DNA of 49,281 bases from Fibrobacterota bacterium (GCA_016788315.1 JAEUSG010000213.1:1-49281), one strand, 5' to 3'. Shown: positions 25,370 through 35,011, counted from the first letter of the stretch. Notes: generated by a model from the sequence alone, not told the origin. A program made the numbers and translations.

Positions 25370-27397
25370 ATGGCATACGACCCGGTTAATCATGAACTTG
25401 TCCTTTTCGGCGGTTGCGGCATTGATGGTGACAGCGGCCATCTTGGAGGAACATGGCTCTTCAGTACTTCCACAAAAACCTGGCAGAAACTTACTACTTC
25501 AGTAAGTCCTCCTCCGCGTGCTTATTCGCCAATGGCATATGACCCAAAGAGTGCTTCGATTGTTTTGTTTGGAGGTGACCATCTCGATTATCAGACCGCG
25601 GACACTTGGGTTTACCATTGTGCCACAAGAACATGGGAGAAGCGCGCACCCACGATTTCGCCTTCACCTCGCGCAGGGCACGCGATGCTATATTTACCCA
25701 AGTGCGGTAAGATAGCCCTTCTCGCCGGGTTCGGTCTGGGAGTTGCCCCAACCTACGGTTATTACCGCCAGTTTTCTGAAATTGAACTCTGGACTTATGA
25801 TGTGTCAACCAACATATGGCAGAATGCCGGCCATTGGCTTACTTCAGACAGCGCCACACCCCGCCTCAACACAGCTGAAGCGATTGTGTCAGCAGCTGAC
25901 ACAGCCGATAATATTCTGCTTCACGTTAAAAGAGATAATGAGCAATCTGTTGTTTACAAACTGCATTTTGATGCGGCTGATTATGATGCTGCAGCCACTT
26001 CAACTCTCGGTGTCTCTCCGGGTACAGTTAGCAGACGTGCAGGAGGGTTTATACCTGACTGGTACACCAGTGGCGTTTCTGCACCTGACACTGCCGCAGT
26101 TGAAACGCAGCTCAGGTCACTGTCGACAACCGAATGGACAAAACTGACTCCTCCCAAGGGCACAACTATAGCAACCTTCGACTGGGGAACATCGCGCTAC
26201 GACCCGGAAAGTGATATGATTATGAGTTTCAATGGTGGCCATTCAACTTACGGTGGTAACCAGGTGATGCAGTATTCTCCACATACAGGTCGCTTCTCGT
26301 GTGGTTACGATGCTGAGGCGCAGCTTGAATATGTGGGTGCGAGCGGAGTATGGTGGCAGCCGCCGACCTTTGCAAATCGTCCGTTCATGCCAAATCATGC
26401 CTGGGCCAGTTACGATTTTTGTCCCGCTCTAAAGCGCATGATTCTGCTTATGGGTTACTATACATACTTTTATGATCCGGTTAAGCAGGATTGGGACGGA
26501 TATACTAAAAGTTCATTCTATGTAGGGGCTGTACAAAGCGGTAGAGCCATACGGGCTGGCAGAAACCTTTTTTCCTGGCAAAGAGGGTTGATATGCAGGA
26601 TGGACACATTGACTAGACAATGGGTTAAAGTACTTGAGAGAAGTGACGTCCCGCGCATGTATACCGAAGAGACTGCTGCCTGCTACGATCCGGTAAATAA
26701 GCGGGTTGTTCTGTTTGCATACTATGGATATGTTGCGGCAACAGCAAGAACCTATTTTTATTACCCGGAAACAAACCGCCTCGATTCGCTGCCGCTTGCG
26801 GCAGACTCAGTACTGCGTGGATATCTAACTAAACCACTTTCAAATACAACACGTGAAGCAGTATTTCTTTCGAAACAGAATGGAGTTCTCTTTCAGACAA
26901 TGGTTGATTCAACACATCAGCTTTTCTTCAATTGTATGAATGACTCCTGGGAGCTTAAAAAAGTTCCATACATAAAGATCATGGGTTCAAACTGTACCGG
27001 CCTTATGTATGACGAAAGGCGCGATCTGATTTGGATGTATTCGCCGGGATATGACGGTAAAACCACGAACATGTATGTGCTGCCTGCAAGTACAATTCCA
27101 ACCACTTCTTCTGAAATAATTTCTCAGAACGGGAACGTAGCCGCGGGGCTTTCCGTAGCACCAAACCCTACAAATCCATTTTGCAGTATGACATTGTCGC
27201 TTGCAAATGATTCACGTGTTGAATTGACAGTGCACGACATAACCGGGAAGCAGGTGGCTGTTGTCGTATCCAAAAAGCTAACAGGTGGTCAGCATCGTTT
27301 TGTATGGGATGGCCACGGCTCATCATCAGGTGTGTATTTTGTTAAGCTTAAAACAATGGGAAAATCATATACGCAGAAAGTCGTTCTCCAGCGATAA
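25370..27397 (+). CDS. Kelch-repeat protein with sorting tail, C-terminal piece of the interrupted gene
   Basis: 675 residues in the same frame as 24782-25363. Kelch motifs are clear: MAYDPVNHELVLFGGCG, MAYDPKSASIVLFGGDH, TWVYHCATRTWEKR, AGHAMLYLPKCGKIALLAGF, then later blades (ACYDPVNKRVVLFAYYG). The tail has VAPNPTNPFCSMTL, SSGVYFVKL and QKVVLQR. Without the upstream piece it has no signal peptide, so a product made by restarting at ATG 25370 would stay in the cytoplasm, where neither propeller nor tail makes sense. The frame stays open for over 2 kb with conserved motifs and the tail intact, so the interruption is recent, a sequencing error, or tolerated by readthrough. Role presumed carbohydrate binding or an oxidase-like propeller; no copper-site motif recognised. 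Confidence 0.7.
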   Translation: MAYDPVNHELVLFGGCGIDGDSGHLGGTWLFSTSTKTWQKLTTSVSPPPRAYSPMAYDPKSASIVLFGGDHLDYQTADTWVYHCATRTWEKRAPTISPSPRAGHAMLYLPKCGKIALLAGFGLGVAPTYGYYRQFSEIELWTYDVSTNIWQNAGHWLTSDSATPRLNTAEAIVSAADTADNILLHVKRDNEQSVVYKLHFDAADYDAAATSTLGVSPGTVSRRAGGFIPDWYTSGVSAPDTAAVETQLRSLSTTEWTKLTPPKGTTIATFDWGTSRYDPESDMIMSFNGGHSTYGGNQVMQYSPHTGRFSCGYDAEAQLEYVGASGVWWQPPTFANRPFMPNHAWASYDFCPALKRMILLMGYYTYFYDPVKQDWDGYTKSSFYVGAVQSGRAIRAGRNLFSWQRGLICRMDTLTRQWVKVLERSDVPRMYTEETAACYDPVNKRVVLFAYYGYVAATARTYFYYPETNRLDSLPLAADSVLRGYLTKPLSNTTREAVFLSKQNGVLFQTMVDSTHQLFFNCMNDSWELKKVPYIKIMGSNCTGLMYDERRDLIWMYSPGYDGKTTNMYVLPASTIPTTSSEIISQNGNVAAGLSVAPNPTNPFCSMTLSLANDSRVELTVHDITGKQVAVVVSKKLTGGQHRFVWDGHGSSSGVYFVKLKTMGKSYTQKVVLQR

Positions 27398-27441
27398 CTT
27401 ATCAGTATAACGCATACGACTTGGCTTGAAAGGATAATTGC

Positions 27442-30345
27442 ATGGTCAAATTGATTTTATCTTCAATCATGTTGATAACCACATTATCTGGTGCGGTTAC
27501 AGGAAATGATGTTGTACCAATTCAATGGTCACAATTTACACCTGTGCTTCCTGCTGACAGTGTATTGCTAAAAACAAAAAACATTGTTAATAATGAGGCT
27601 AAATATTTTTTAAATCAATATATGCCATTTTGCACGACAAATGACTCCGGACTATATGTATATCCAGCGGGTTTATGTCAGCAGCCAAAGACCCGACCTG
27701 CCGGTAACGGCGCATTTATCCTTAGTGCGCTTCTAGCCACCGGTTCTTACGATTCAACCATCACTGGATACAGTGAAGCACAGGTTCGTCTTTTGCTTAA
27801 CAAACTCATTAAATCAATAGCAATCCGGAATCCAGCCAATGGCGGTTCATGGTATGACCCGGACGGATACAATCCAAATCAGTGGGGCGATGCCTTGTTT
27901 GCCACAACAACAGGCTTTGCTGCATGGCTAACATGGAACACTCTTGACACAGCAACACAGACGCTTGTAGCCCGGATGGTTGAGTTTGAAGCCAATAGAT
28001 TCTTTTACGATCCTCCCTATTGTAACGATTGCACTGACGATACAAAGGCAGAGGAAAATGCATGGAATGCAGAAATCATTACACTCGCAGTAGCGATGCT
28101 GCCCAACCATGCAAATGTGTCAAGGTGGAAAACAAGCGCGAGCAAGTGGCTATTATCCGCCTATGCCCGGGAATCTGATTTGAAGCGAAACACTTTGGTA
28201 GATGGAAAGCTTCCGAGAGAATGGATTACAGGTTGGAACATGCGGGAGCAGGGATATCTTTACAATCATGGTATCCTGCACCCTGTATATATGGCTTGCA
28301 TAGATGCTAGCTTGTATTGCCTGCTTTTTCAGTCATTTGCCCGCCAAACTGTGCGTCAGGCAGGAGTTTATAATTTTGATGTTGTTTACAAGTGCTTTGT
28401 GGACTATGCTTTTCCAGCGCCCCCATTCAACAATCCCGGAGGAACAATTTACAAACCTGGGAAGGCCAATCTATATTACCCGCAAGGGACGGACTGGAGT
28501 TCAGCACGGCTTGACCAATCAATTGAGATAGATGCATTTGCGGATCTGCTGCCGAATGTAGGCAATGCTGTGAGTATACCGGCATCTGAGTGGCTTAAAA
28601 TACGTGTGGACACTATTGCCTGGCGTCAGACCCGTTTTACCACCGGACAGCAGTATGCTCCGGGAGAATGGGACTGCGGCGGCGAATCTCCATGGAAACA
28701 TGCTGAAATAATGGCCGGTGAATTATTTACATTTTCTTACCTTGCTCAGTGGCTCAAGGCAAAGAAAGCCGTTATGCCCGTTGGCAACTGGATGCTTTCA
28801 AATATCGATTCAATAGCTCCGACCACACCTTCATCTGTATCTGCAATTGTAAAGGATCCATTCACAATTGCTTTGCATTGGGCACGCTCCGCAGATATTG
28901 GATCCGGCGTTGCATACTACCGAGTTTTGCGAAATGGTTCGGAAGTTGCTTTTATAAAGGATACCTTTTTTACCGATAACCATTTACTTCCTAACCATTC
29001 TTATAATTACAGAGTATCTGCAGTTGACTTTAGCAATAATGAGAGCGACAGCAGTCCTGAAACCGCAGCTAAAACATTTCAGGATACTATCTCACCAGAT
29101 ATTCTTGGAGCCAAAGCACTTGACAGTTCAACTATACTAGTGGTGTTCAACAAGATTATGGACTCAATTTCCATGACAACAACTTCAAACTATAAACTTG
29201 ACCATGGCACAATAATCAGCGCGGCTCGAGGTTACACTTCAAATCAGGTTTTACTTAAAGTACCACCTCTCACTATTGGGACATGCTATACGGTGACTGC
29301 ATCCGGCATTATTGATTTAAATACACCACCATTAAGTGTTTCAGCGGGAACATCAGCACAGTTCTGCTATGCTGCTCTAGAAAACGGTCTTATAGGATAT
29401 TGGCCGATGGATGAATTGAATGATGACACACTATATGATGCTTCAGGTTTCAAACAAAATCTGCAATTAACAGGTAGTTTCTCACATGTGAGTGATCTCT
29501 CCTGCAGAGCACTTCAGCTAGATTCCAATGGCAATGGTTATGCAACTTTCAAAAAGCCGCTTCTTGCGCCAGCACTATCTTTTCCATATTCACTTTCTGT
29601 ATGGGTCAAAGTTAATTCATTTCGTCAACATCAATCAATAATTGCAACTGAAGATTATTCCGGCCAGTATTATGGAACATGGATGGATATTCAGCCAACC
29701 GGAGAGATTGGAGTACATTTTGGGAATGGTGGTTCACCAGCGTCTTACAGTCGCAGGACTTTTATCAGCACCGGTAAAATTAAGTCCGGCGAATGGAACA
29801 ATGTGACTGCAGTAATCAGCGGGCCCACAGACATGGCGGTCTATATCAATGGGGTGAAAAGCGGTGGGACCTACTCCGGAGAAGGGACGACAATGGCACA
29901 TTCAAGTTCCGGAGTGTTCCGTCTGGGCAACCGTGTATCAGCAGGTTCTTCAATTCTCAAGTTCACTGGAATACTTGATGAGGTCAGAATTTATAAGCGT
30001 GCCCTTACTATCAGTGAGATAAGCATGCTTTCCGGAGTCTCAGGAAATACAACAATTTTACCTGGTGACTCACACGCTTTATATTCAACAACTCTTTCGT
30101 GTGCACCAAATCCTTTCAATCTATCCTGCATCTTTTCTGTATCACTTCCGGCAACTGTAAAAACAAGTCTTAAAGTTTACAACAGCTGTGGGCAGCTCGT
30201 AGCAACACTTATGAATGGCGTTTCTGCTAAAGGTATGCATGTTTACAATTGGAAAGCAGATAAACTAATCGCTACAGGTATCTACACTGCCAGACTGGAA
30301 GCATATGGAAAAATCCTTAACAAAAAAGTTATTTTGATTCGATAA
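27442..30345 (+). CDS. Secreted alpha/alpha-toroid protein with FN3, Ig-like and LamG domains and sorting tail
   Basis: 967 residues. Signal peptide about 1-20. Residues about 30-440 are rich in helices with repeated aromatic/Trp positions (GGSWYDPDGYNPNQWGDALF, EENAWNAEIITLAVAML, GYLYNHGILHP), suggesting an alpha/alpha toroid like those of polysaccharide lyases and heparinase relatives; no exact family is claimed. Then FN3 (about 455-545, SVSAIVKDPFTIALHWARS), an Ig-like SwmB-type domain (about 550-640, ILVVFNKIMDSISM), a LamG/concanavalin-like domain (about 655-865, LIGYWPMDE, GILDEVRIYKRALT) and a tail with APNPFNLSC and ATGIYTARL. Likely extracellular glycan lyase or binding protein. AAAGGA precedes the ATG; it lies 44 bp after the kelch gene. 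Confidence 0.65.
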   Translation: MVKLILSSIMLITTLSGAVTGNDVVPIQWSQFTPVLPADSVLLKTKNIVNNEAKYFLNQYMPFCTTNDSGLYVYPAGLCQQPKTRPAGNGAFILSALLATGSYDSTITGYSEAQVRLLLNKLIKSIAIRNPANGGSWYDPDGYNPNQWGDALFATTTGFAAWLTWNTLDTATQTLVARMVEFEANRFFYDPPYCNDCTDDTKAEENAWNAEIITLAVAMLPNHANVSRWKTSASKWLLSAYARESDLKRNTLVDGKLPREWITGWNMREQGYLYNHGILHPVYMACIDASLYCLLFQSFARQTVRQAGVYNFDVVYKCFVDYAFPAPPFNNPGGTIYKPGKANLYYPQGTDWSSARLDQSIEIDAFADLLPNVGNAVSIPASEWLKIRVDTIAWRQTRFTTGQQYAPGEWDCGGESPWKHAEIMAGELFTFSYLAQWLKAKKAVMPVGNWMLSNIDSIAPTTPSSVSAIVKDPFTIALHWARSADIGSGVAYYRVLRNGSEVAFIKDTFFTDNHLLPNHSYNYRVSAVDFSNNESDSSPETAAKTFQDTISPDILGAKALDSSTILVVFNKIMDSISMTTTSNYKLDHGTIISAARGYTSNQVLLKVPPLTIGTCYTVTASGIIDLNTPPLSVSAGTSAQFCYAALENGLIGYWPMDELNDDTLYDASGFKQNLQLTGSFSHVSDLSCRALQLDSNGNGYATFKKPLLAPALSFPYSLSVWVKVNSFRQHQSIIATEDYSGQYYGTWMDIQPTGEIGVHFGNGGSPASYSRRTFISTGKIKSGEWNNVTAVISGPTDMAVYINGVKSGGTYSGEGTTMAHSSSGVFRLGNRVSAGSSILKFTGILDEVRIYKRALTISEISMLSGVSGNTTILPGDSHALYSTTLSCAPNPFNLSCIFSVSLPATVKTSLKVYNSCGQLVATLMNGVSAKGMHVYNWKADKLIATGIYTARLEAYGKILNKKVILIR

Positions 30346-30369
30346 GTAACTTCAAATTCATTTTTTTTG

Positions 30370-30386
30370 TGTAACTTATAGTTACA
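30370..30386. repeat. Inverted repeat in the gap before the DUF2961 gene
   Basis: TGTAAC, five bases, GTTACA. It is preceded by eight T and lies 24 bp after the previous stop. It might be a terminator acting on the opposite strand or an operator. The rest of this 149-bp gap is AT-rich with no convincing promoter. Confidence 0.3.
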
Positions 30387-30494
30387 TGTCGTTTTAGTCC
30401 AATAAATTACAACATTTATACAATAAGAATGTTATACGGATATATAGTTTTAAGCATATATTTGTATTTATAAATCAAAAAAAGGTGAAATAAA

Positions 30495-33413
30495 ATGGGT
30501 AAAACAATTATTGTAATCCTTTGGGCATTTTGTACTACTGTTTGGGCGGAGTATGGTGTCAATGCGGGCTTCGATGCAATGGGAGCACCGGAAAGAGTTC
30601 CTTTTTTCTTTGAAAATGGAACCGTAACAAAACAGTTCATTTCATATGACCCAACAGGCAACAACTCGGATTGGCTTGGTTGGCCGCGCTATAAGGACAA
30701 AAACGGTGAGTATGTTATCTTTGAAGATAAAGGTTCCGGCTGTCTTTATCGACAGCAAATGAATATTTGGCAATCAACAATGGATCCCGTTAATACCCGA
30801 ATCCGTTATTATTTCGATGGTGAAACAGTTCCTAAAATTGACATGACATTGAATGAATATTGGGGATATCATCAAAATTATACAGCACCATTTACACCTT
30901 CGCTGAGCTATTTTGACGATCTTCAGGGGAAATACAAGGATCGTATGGGGGTTAACTACTTTCCGCTTCCTTTTAAAAAAGGGTTAAAAGTAACTCTTAC
31001 CCGTACTCCTTCCGGATATGGCTGGTACCAATACACATATTTACGATTTGCGGATACCGCTAAAGTTAAAACCTGGGATGGTACAGATACTGCAAGCGGT
31101 AAGGTTAGAGCCCAATGGGCTTCTATCGGGCAGGATCCAAAACCAACAGCTGGCAATCAAACTTTCAGCAAAACCAGCAGCTTACAAAAAGATAGTAGTG
31201 TTGTTATTTTTACAGACAATGCTAAAGGCTCTATTGCGAGTGTAAAGCTTACAGTCAATCCCTATACAATTGAAACATTTTACAATGTTTACATTAAAAT
31301 AACCTGGGACAATCAAAGTACACCGGCAGTAGACTTGCCTCTTGCCTATTTCTTCGGTGCGGGCGGTATGAACGATCCTTTCAGAAACGAAATATTCAAT
31401 ACACCTCGCCATAGCTTATTCATGGGTTGCGACACCGGCAGTCACAGTTATTATTCCTTTTGGCCGATGCCCTATTGGACGGCCGCTAAAATTGAACTTT
31501 ACAATAAGACTGCAAATACGATTACAATCAACAGTGAAATTCAATACAAGTCTGCCGCTGTTTTTGATTATGAGTCACATAATAAGTCCGGTTATTTCCA
31601 CGCTAAGCGAACAGAAACGGGTTTAAATGGACTTCCTTACTTAGCCGTTTTTCAAGATACTGGCAGAGGTAAAGTTCTTGCCATATCCGTATTCTATCGC
31701 GGTTTCAGCTGTGATGGCGATGAATTCACTTACATTGATGGCAGTAAAACAGCTCAAATACATGGAGATGGATCTGAGGATGATCATAATATGTCCTGGG
31801 GGGGCGACAAATATGATAAACCTCTTTGGGGAAGCTGGACACAATATGGAGAACATTCAGGTGTTCAAAGGGACTTTCGAATTTACTACAATGAATCCTA
31901 TTGCTATAATCGTTCTATAGCAATCAACTATGAACGCTCATATCTCGGAGGAACATCAACCCCAATAGCGGATGCTACTGTTTTTTATTATAAAAACATT
32001 GAAAAGAACCTCGCTCTTGTTGACAAGATAGAGATTGGAGATACTCTCTCCGAAAAATCTCATAGCTATACTATTAATGGTCAGACCCGTTCAGAAAGGC
32101 TTATGAGTAACTACGACGGCTATGAAGGTCAGAAAAATGTCTTTCCAGTTGATGACAATGGCCGATCTTTTAAGGGTTACTCACAATTCAAAGTTAAAAT
32201 CGGCTCAAACCATACTGGAATAAAACTTCGCAAACGGGTAGACCGTTATAAAAATGGTGTCCAGGAGGCAGATGTTTATATTGACGGACAGAAAATTACA
32301 GAATATCCGTGGTATGTTTGCGATCTCTCAACCTGCTCTATTGATCAGCGGTTTATCGATTCAGATTTTGAAATACCGCACGCATACACAGATGGCAAAG
32401 ATTCCATAGTTGTTAAGATTGTTTATGTAAATTCAACGGATACAGTTAATGGAATAAACGAGTTTCGTTATTTAATATATGCATATGGTTACGGTTTAGC
32501 GGATTTGGTAACTGATAGTGAAGCAGAACCTCCGCTTGTTCAAGTAAAACCTCCTGTTTTATATGATGATTTCGCAACATCTGCACTAGATTCAAACTGG
32601 ACGTGGATCAGAGAAGACACAGCCAATTGGCAGATTGTTAACGGACAGATGGTTATGACCTTGCAAGGCCAGGAACTATGGGGATCGAACAGTAAAACAG
32701 AGAATATCCTTTTAAGTTCTCCACCAGCAAAAGATTGGTCCATCTCTACAAAACTTCACTTTAATCCAACAGTTACTTATCAGCAGGCTGGACTTATTGT
32801 TTATTTAAATGATGATACATACCTAAAATTCATAAGATTTAGAGCGACAGATGGAAATAAAATCGGCTTTGATAATATCAGTTCCGGTACATACACTGCT
32901 CATCAATTTGCCTTTACCGATACAGTCGTACAATTAAAGATCACTAAATCCGGTACTACAATAACTGCGTTCAGCAGCATAAATAATGGGGTAAATTGGA
33001 CACAGGTTTATCAATATACTGACATCAATTTGGGCTCAACCTATCAAGTTGGTCTTATTGCACAGAACACAGCTGGTACAAAAGCCTATTTCGACTGGTA
33101 TAACGGTGAATCAACAGGCAGTACAGATATTGCCATGAATGAGGTATCAAAAAATGAGATATCTTTGTCGGTTATGCCTAATCCATTTAATCCAGTAACC
33201 CGCTTCATTGTAACTCTGCCATGTGATGTAAAAAAAGCGAATTTATCACTTTTCTCCGTCCAGGGTAAATTATTGCAGCAATGGTATATTGACAATACTG
33301 TACCCAGGCATGAATTTGAGTGGAATGGCGGCAGTTCATGTTCTGGTATTAGCCTGCTTAGACTTACTGCAGATGGTAAATCTGTCAGTCGCTACATTAC
33401 AATGTTGAAATAA
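30495..33413 (+). CDS. Secreted DUF2961 (GH172-type) protein with concanavalin-like domain and sorting tail
   Basis: 972 residues. Signal peptide about 1-18. The DUF2961 core covers about 40-480: FISYDPTGNNSDW, an IRYYFDGETVPKIDM strand, GVNYFPLPFKKGLKV, and GDEFTYIDGSKTAQIHGDGSEDD, where Glu428 sits in the HG-G-ED block conserved in the family. DUF2961 includes GH172 enzymes acting on difructose dianhydride and arabino/fructofuranoside-type linkages, so a furanoside-cleaving role is plausible. Residues about 690-880 resemble the concanavalin-like module found at the end of beta-xylosidase-type enzymes (DDFATSALDSNWTWIRED, VGLIAQNTAG). Tail MPNPFNPVTRFIV, SGISLLRL. AAAGGTG precedes the ATG. 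Last gene of the co-directional carbohydrate run. Confidence 0.7.
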   Translation: MGKTIIVILWAFCTTVWAEYGVNAGFDAMGAPERVPFFFENGTVTKQFISYDPTGNNSDWLGWPRYKDKNGEYVIFEDKGSGCLYRQQMNIWQSTMDPVNTRIRYYFDGETVPKIDMTLNEYWGYHQNYTAPFTPSLSYFDDLQGKYKDRMGVNYFPLPFKKGLKVTLTRTPSGYGWYQYTYLRFADTAKVKTWDGTDTASGKVRAQWASIGQDPKPTAGNQTFSKTSSLQKDSSVVIFTDNAKGSIASVKLTVNPYTIETFYNVYIKITWDNQSTPAVDLPLAYFFGAGGMNDPFRNEIFNTPRHSLFMGCDTGSHSYYSFWPMPYWTAAKIELYNKTANTITINSEIQYKSAAVFDYESHNKSGYFHAKRTETGLNGLPYLAVFQDTGRGKVLAISVFYRGFSCDGDEFTYIDGSKTAQIHGDGSEDDHNMSWGGDKYDKPLWGSWTQYGEHSGVQRDFRIYYNESYCYNRSIAINYERSYLGGTSTPIADATVFYYKNIEKNLALVDKIEIGDTLSEKSHSYTINGQTRSERLMSNYDGYEGQKNVFPVDDNGRSFKGYSQFKVKIGSNHTGIKLRKRVDRYKNGVQEADVYIDGQKITEYPWYVCDLSTCSIDQRFIDSDFEIPHAYTDGKDSIVVKIVYVNSTDTVNGINEFRYLIYAYGYGLADLVTDSEAEPPLVQVKPPVLYDDFATSALDSNWTWIREDTANWQIVNGQMVMTLQGQELWGSNSKTENILLSSPPAKDWSISTKLHFNPTVTYQQAGLIVYLNDDTYLKFIRFRATDGNKIGFDNISSGTYTAHQFAFTDTVVQLKITKSGTTITAFSSINNGVNWTQVYQYTDINLGSTYQVGLIAQNTAGTKAYFDWYNGESTGSTDIAMNEVSKNEISLSVMPNPFNPVTRFIVTLPCDVKKANLSLFSVQGKLLQQWYIDNTVPRHEFEWNGGSSCSGISLLRLTADGKSVSRYITMLK

Positions 33414-33477
33414 GAGCAGTATATGACAAACAGCGAAAAAATGGTTAATGCAATACTTTCGGCGCGATTCGCGAATT

Positions 33478-33580
33478 CCCATCAAGTTGCGGAGCGCCGT
33501 TCTGGTCATACGGCCAGTGCCGAGTGACTGGAGTTTCACGGGTCCTTATATTGAAGAGCTTGACAAACCCGCTTATTTAA
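33478..33580 (-). pseudogene. Relic of a DTW-domain gene (central fragment)
   Basis: On the minus strand this stretch reads KLQSLGTGRMTRTALRN, against KFQSLGTGRMTGTALRN in the intact gene at 33693-34439. The preceding codons still resemble the CGFVKPF region (GLSSSS) but contain a stop. Nothing before or after belongs to the gene, so it is a decayed central piece of about 30 codons. The remainder of the 33414-33692 gap holds a flank also seen at 34919. Confidence 0.7.
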
Positions 33581-33610
33581 TATTTATATCTCTAACATAG
33601 ACATCACCTT

Positions 33611-33721
33611 TTTGAACTTCAAGGCTTTTTAACGCCTTTATTCCGCTGTGATTTTAGCAGAAAAAAGCTCATTTTTAGGATAATTAAATGTACTAAGAAC
33701 GGAGCGGTTTTTTTGGATGAA
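33611..33721. repeat. Direct repeat, copy 1: 3' end and flank of the DTW gene
   Basis: Includes the last codons and stop of the intact DTW gene plus its downstream flank (GAACTTCAAGGCTTTTTAA ... TTTAGGATAATT). Bases 33693-33721 (29 nt) are identical to 34964-34992, and the flank matches imperfectly. Confidence 0.65.
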
Positions 33722-34439
33722 TCTCGACAAACTTTTTCTGAAATTCAATCAGCGAATCAATACCTTCCAGCAGCGTTTTATGACCGTCTTTCAGGTTTTC
33801 AAAGCCACGTGTTTGTAAAAGTTCCAGAAGATAATGGACTGCCTCAATCGTTGAAACACACTGTGCAGCAGGCTGCCGTTTAATATGGAAACGGGATGGT
33901 GCAGGCGGAATAAACCGTATTTTCGGCAGAGCTCTTAAGTTTGCACTTAAAAGAATAATCTTTTTTGCCGTAGCCCAGGTTCCGTCAATTACAAAAACCA
34001 AAAGAGTTTTTCCTTCGGGTACAATGAACTCATCGTTGCCAGAAAGGTTCACCGCATCTGCCTTAGGATACAGAAGAACAGGATAAAAGCTGGTATCCGC
34101 AAGCAGGCTTAATACTCGTTGGTTTGCAGAAAATTCACTACCTACAATTATCTCTGAGTTGCGGAGCGCAGTTCCTGTCATACGGCCTGTGCCAAGTGAC
34201 TGGAATTTGTATTCTTTGGGGTGCATCAAAATGACAAAACGGGTACTCGTCTCAAAGGGTTTGACAAACCCGCAGAAACAGGTTGCTTTTGGACGATTAC
34301 ATGTAAGACAACGGACACGTTGCCGTCCGGTTGGTAGCATCTGTTGAGCCATCCGATCACGCAGGCTTAACGTGGAATAATCTGTAGGTTTTTCCAGGGT
34401 GGCGGTGCTGCGATTTGAGATGAGTCGATGTCTAGCCAT
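33693..34439 (-). CDS. DTW-domain protein (tRNA-uridine aminocarboxypropyltransferase type)
   Basis: 248 residues. N-terminal cysteine cluster CLTC...CFC (about 45-56), probably metal-binding. A SLGTGRMTGTALRNSEIIVGS block and the signature DGTW (in VFVIDGTWATAKKI) define the DTW family. Characterised members (TapT/TrmW-like) transfer the aminocarboxypropyl group of S-adenosylmethionine to a uridine in tRNA (acp3U). It lies 30 bp after the VapC gene on the same strand. Fragments of at least two more DTW copies flank it (33478-33580, and the 29-nt 3' end at 34964-34992), so the locus once held a tandem family. The gene itself appears complete. Confidence 0.8.
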   Translation of the reverse strand: MARHRLISNRSTATLEKPTDYSTLSLRDRMAQQMLPTGRQRVRCLTCNRPKATCFCGFVKPFETSTRFVILMHPKEYKFQSLGTGRMTGTALRNSEIIVGSEFSANQRVLSLLADTSFYPVLLYPKADAVNLSGNDEFIVPEGKTLLVFVIDGTWATAKKIILLSANLRALPKIRFIPPAPSRFHIKRQPAAQCVSTIEAVHYLLELLQTRGFENLKDGHKTLLEGIDSLIEFQKKFVEIHPKKPLRS

Positions 34440-34469
34440 TTCCCTAGAATATAATCAATAAAAGATATT

Positions 34470-34856
34470 TTAGCTTTTCCGGTAAGGAGAATCTAAATTT
34501 TTGATCATGGGATAATGCTTTACATTCAAAGTAAGTAAGCTCAGATTATATACCGTACATGTAGCTGCAATTAGAGCGTCAGGAATCTCCACCGAATGTG
34601 ACTTACCAAACTTCTTTACCATTAGTCCAGCTGTTTTTGCAATCTTCTCTGTTATCGGATAAACCTGGAACATTGAAAAAAGTCGGACAACATCTTTTTC
34701 TTCTTCACCGCTTTCAACACCTGCATATATTTCAGCAACGGTGATACAAGAAAAGCATGCGGACGCGGAACACTTTTTCAGAAGAGATATCGCATGTGCA
34801 TTGCCTCTCAAAAAATCAATAACTATATCAGTATCAATCAAACATAAGGATTTCAT
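34470..34856 (-). CDS. VapC-like PIN-domain toxin
   Basis: 128 residues from ATG 34856; an ATG at 34877 would add seven residues of no clear kind. PIN-domain acidic residues are visible: Asp8 in LIDTDIVIDFLRG, Glu in TVAEIYAGVESG, and Asp in EIPDALIAATC, followed by LLTLNVKHYPMI. VapC toxins are RNases, usually cutting tRNA or rRNA, held inactive by a partner antitoxin encoded just upstream. Here no complete antitoxin is present; only a possible 3' tail overlaps the start (34834-34926). The gene lies between a DTW 3' fragment and the intact DTW gene, so its operon was probably rearranged. The residues needed for activity appear intact. Confidence 0.8.
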   Translation of the reverse strand: MKSLCLIDTDIVIDFLRGNAHAISLLKKCSASACFSCITVAEIYAGVESGEEEKDVVRLFSMFQVYPITEKIAKTAGLMVKKFGKSHSVEIPDALIAATCTVYNLSLLTLNVKHYPMIKNLDSPYRKS

Positions 34857-34926
34857 CGTGCGGGCCTGCTGCTCCATCCTTTTCTAAGTGCTCGAATATT
34901 GGGAATAAAGGCCAACTACTTAAACT
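34834..34926 (-). pseudogene. Possible antitoxin 3' remnant overlapping vapC
   Basis: In the frame shifted from vapC, 30 open codons end FEHLEKDGAAGPHDEILMFD and overlap the toxin start by about 20 bp, as antitoxin genes commonly do. No start codon exists, and the 5' part is replaced by the DTW-derived repeat. The peptide is too short to identify. Confidence 0.25.
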
Positions 34927-34992
34927 TCAAGGGCTTTTAGACAATTTTTGGGATAATTTAAGCCTAAGAACGGAGCGGTTTTTTTGGATGAA
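34919..34992. repeat. Direct repeat, copy 2: last codons of a lost DTW gene
   Basis: Bases 34964-34992 are identical to 33693-33721 and encode HPKKPLRS plus the stop. The AAACTTCAAGGGCTTTT...GGGATAATTTAA flank matches the flank of copy 1, with a deletion of about 40 bp. Confidence 0.65.
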
Positions 34993-35011
34993 CCTCTTAT
35001 AATATTAGTAA

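Noticed and set aside
27422-27442. TTGGC...TTGC before the toroid gene as a sigma-54 promoter
   Set aside because: The spacing between GG and GC is 15 bases instead of 10.
33693-33721. The repeated AACGGAGCGGTTTTTTT as a rho-independent terminator
   Set aside because: The GC part is not self-complementary, and the repeated bases are better explained as the coding end of the DTW gene.
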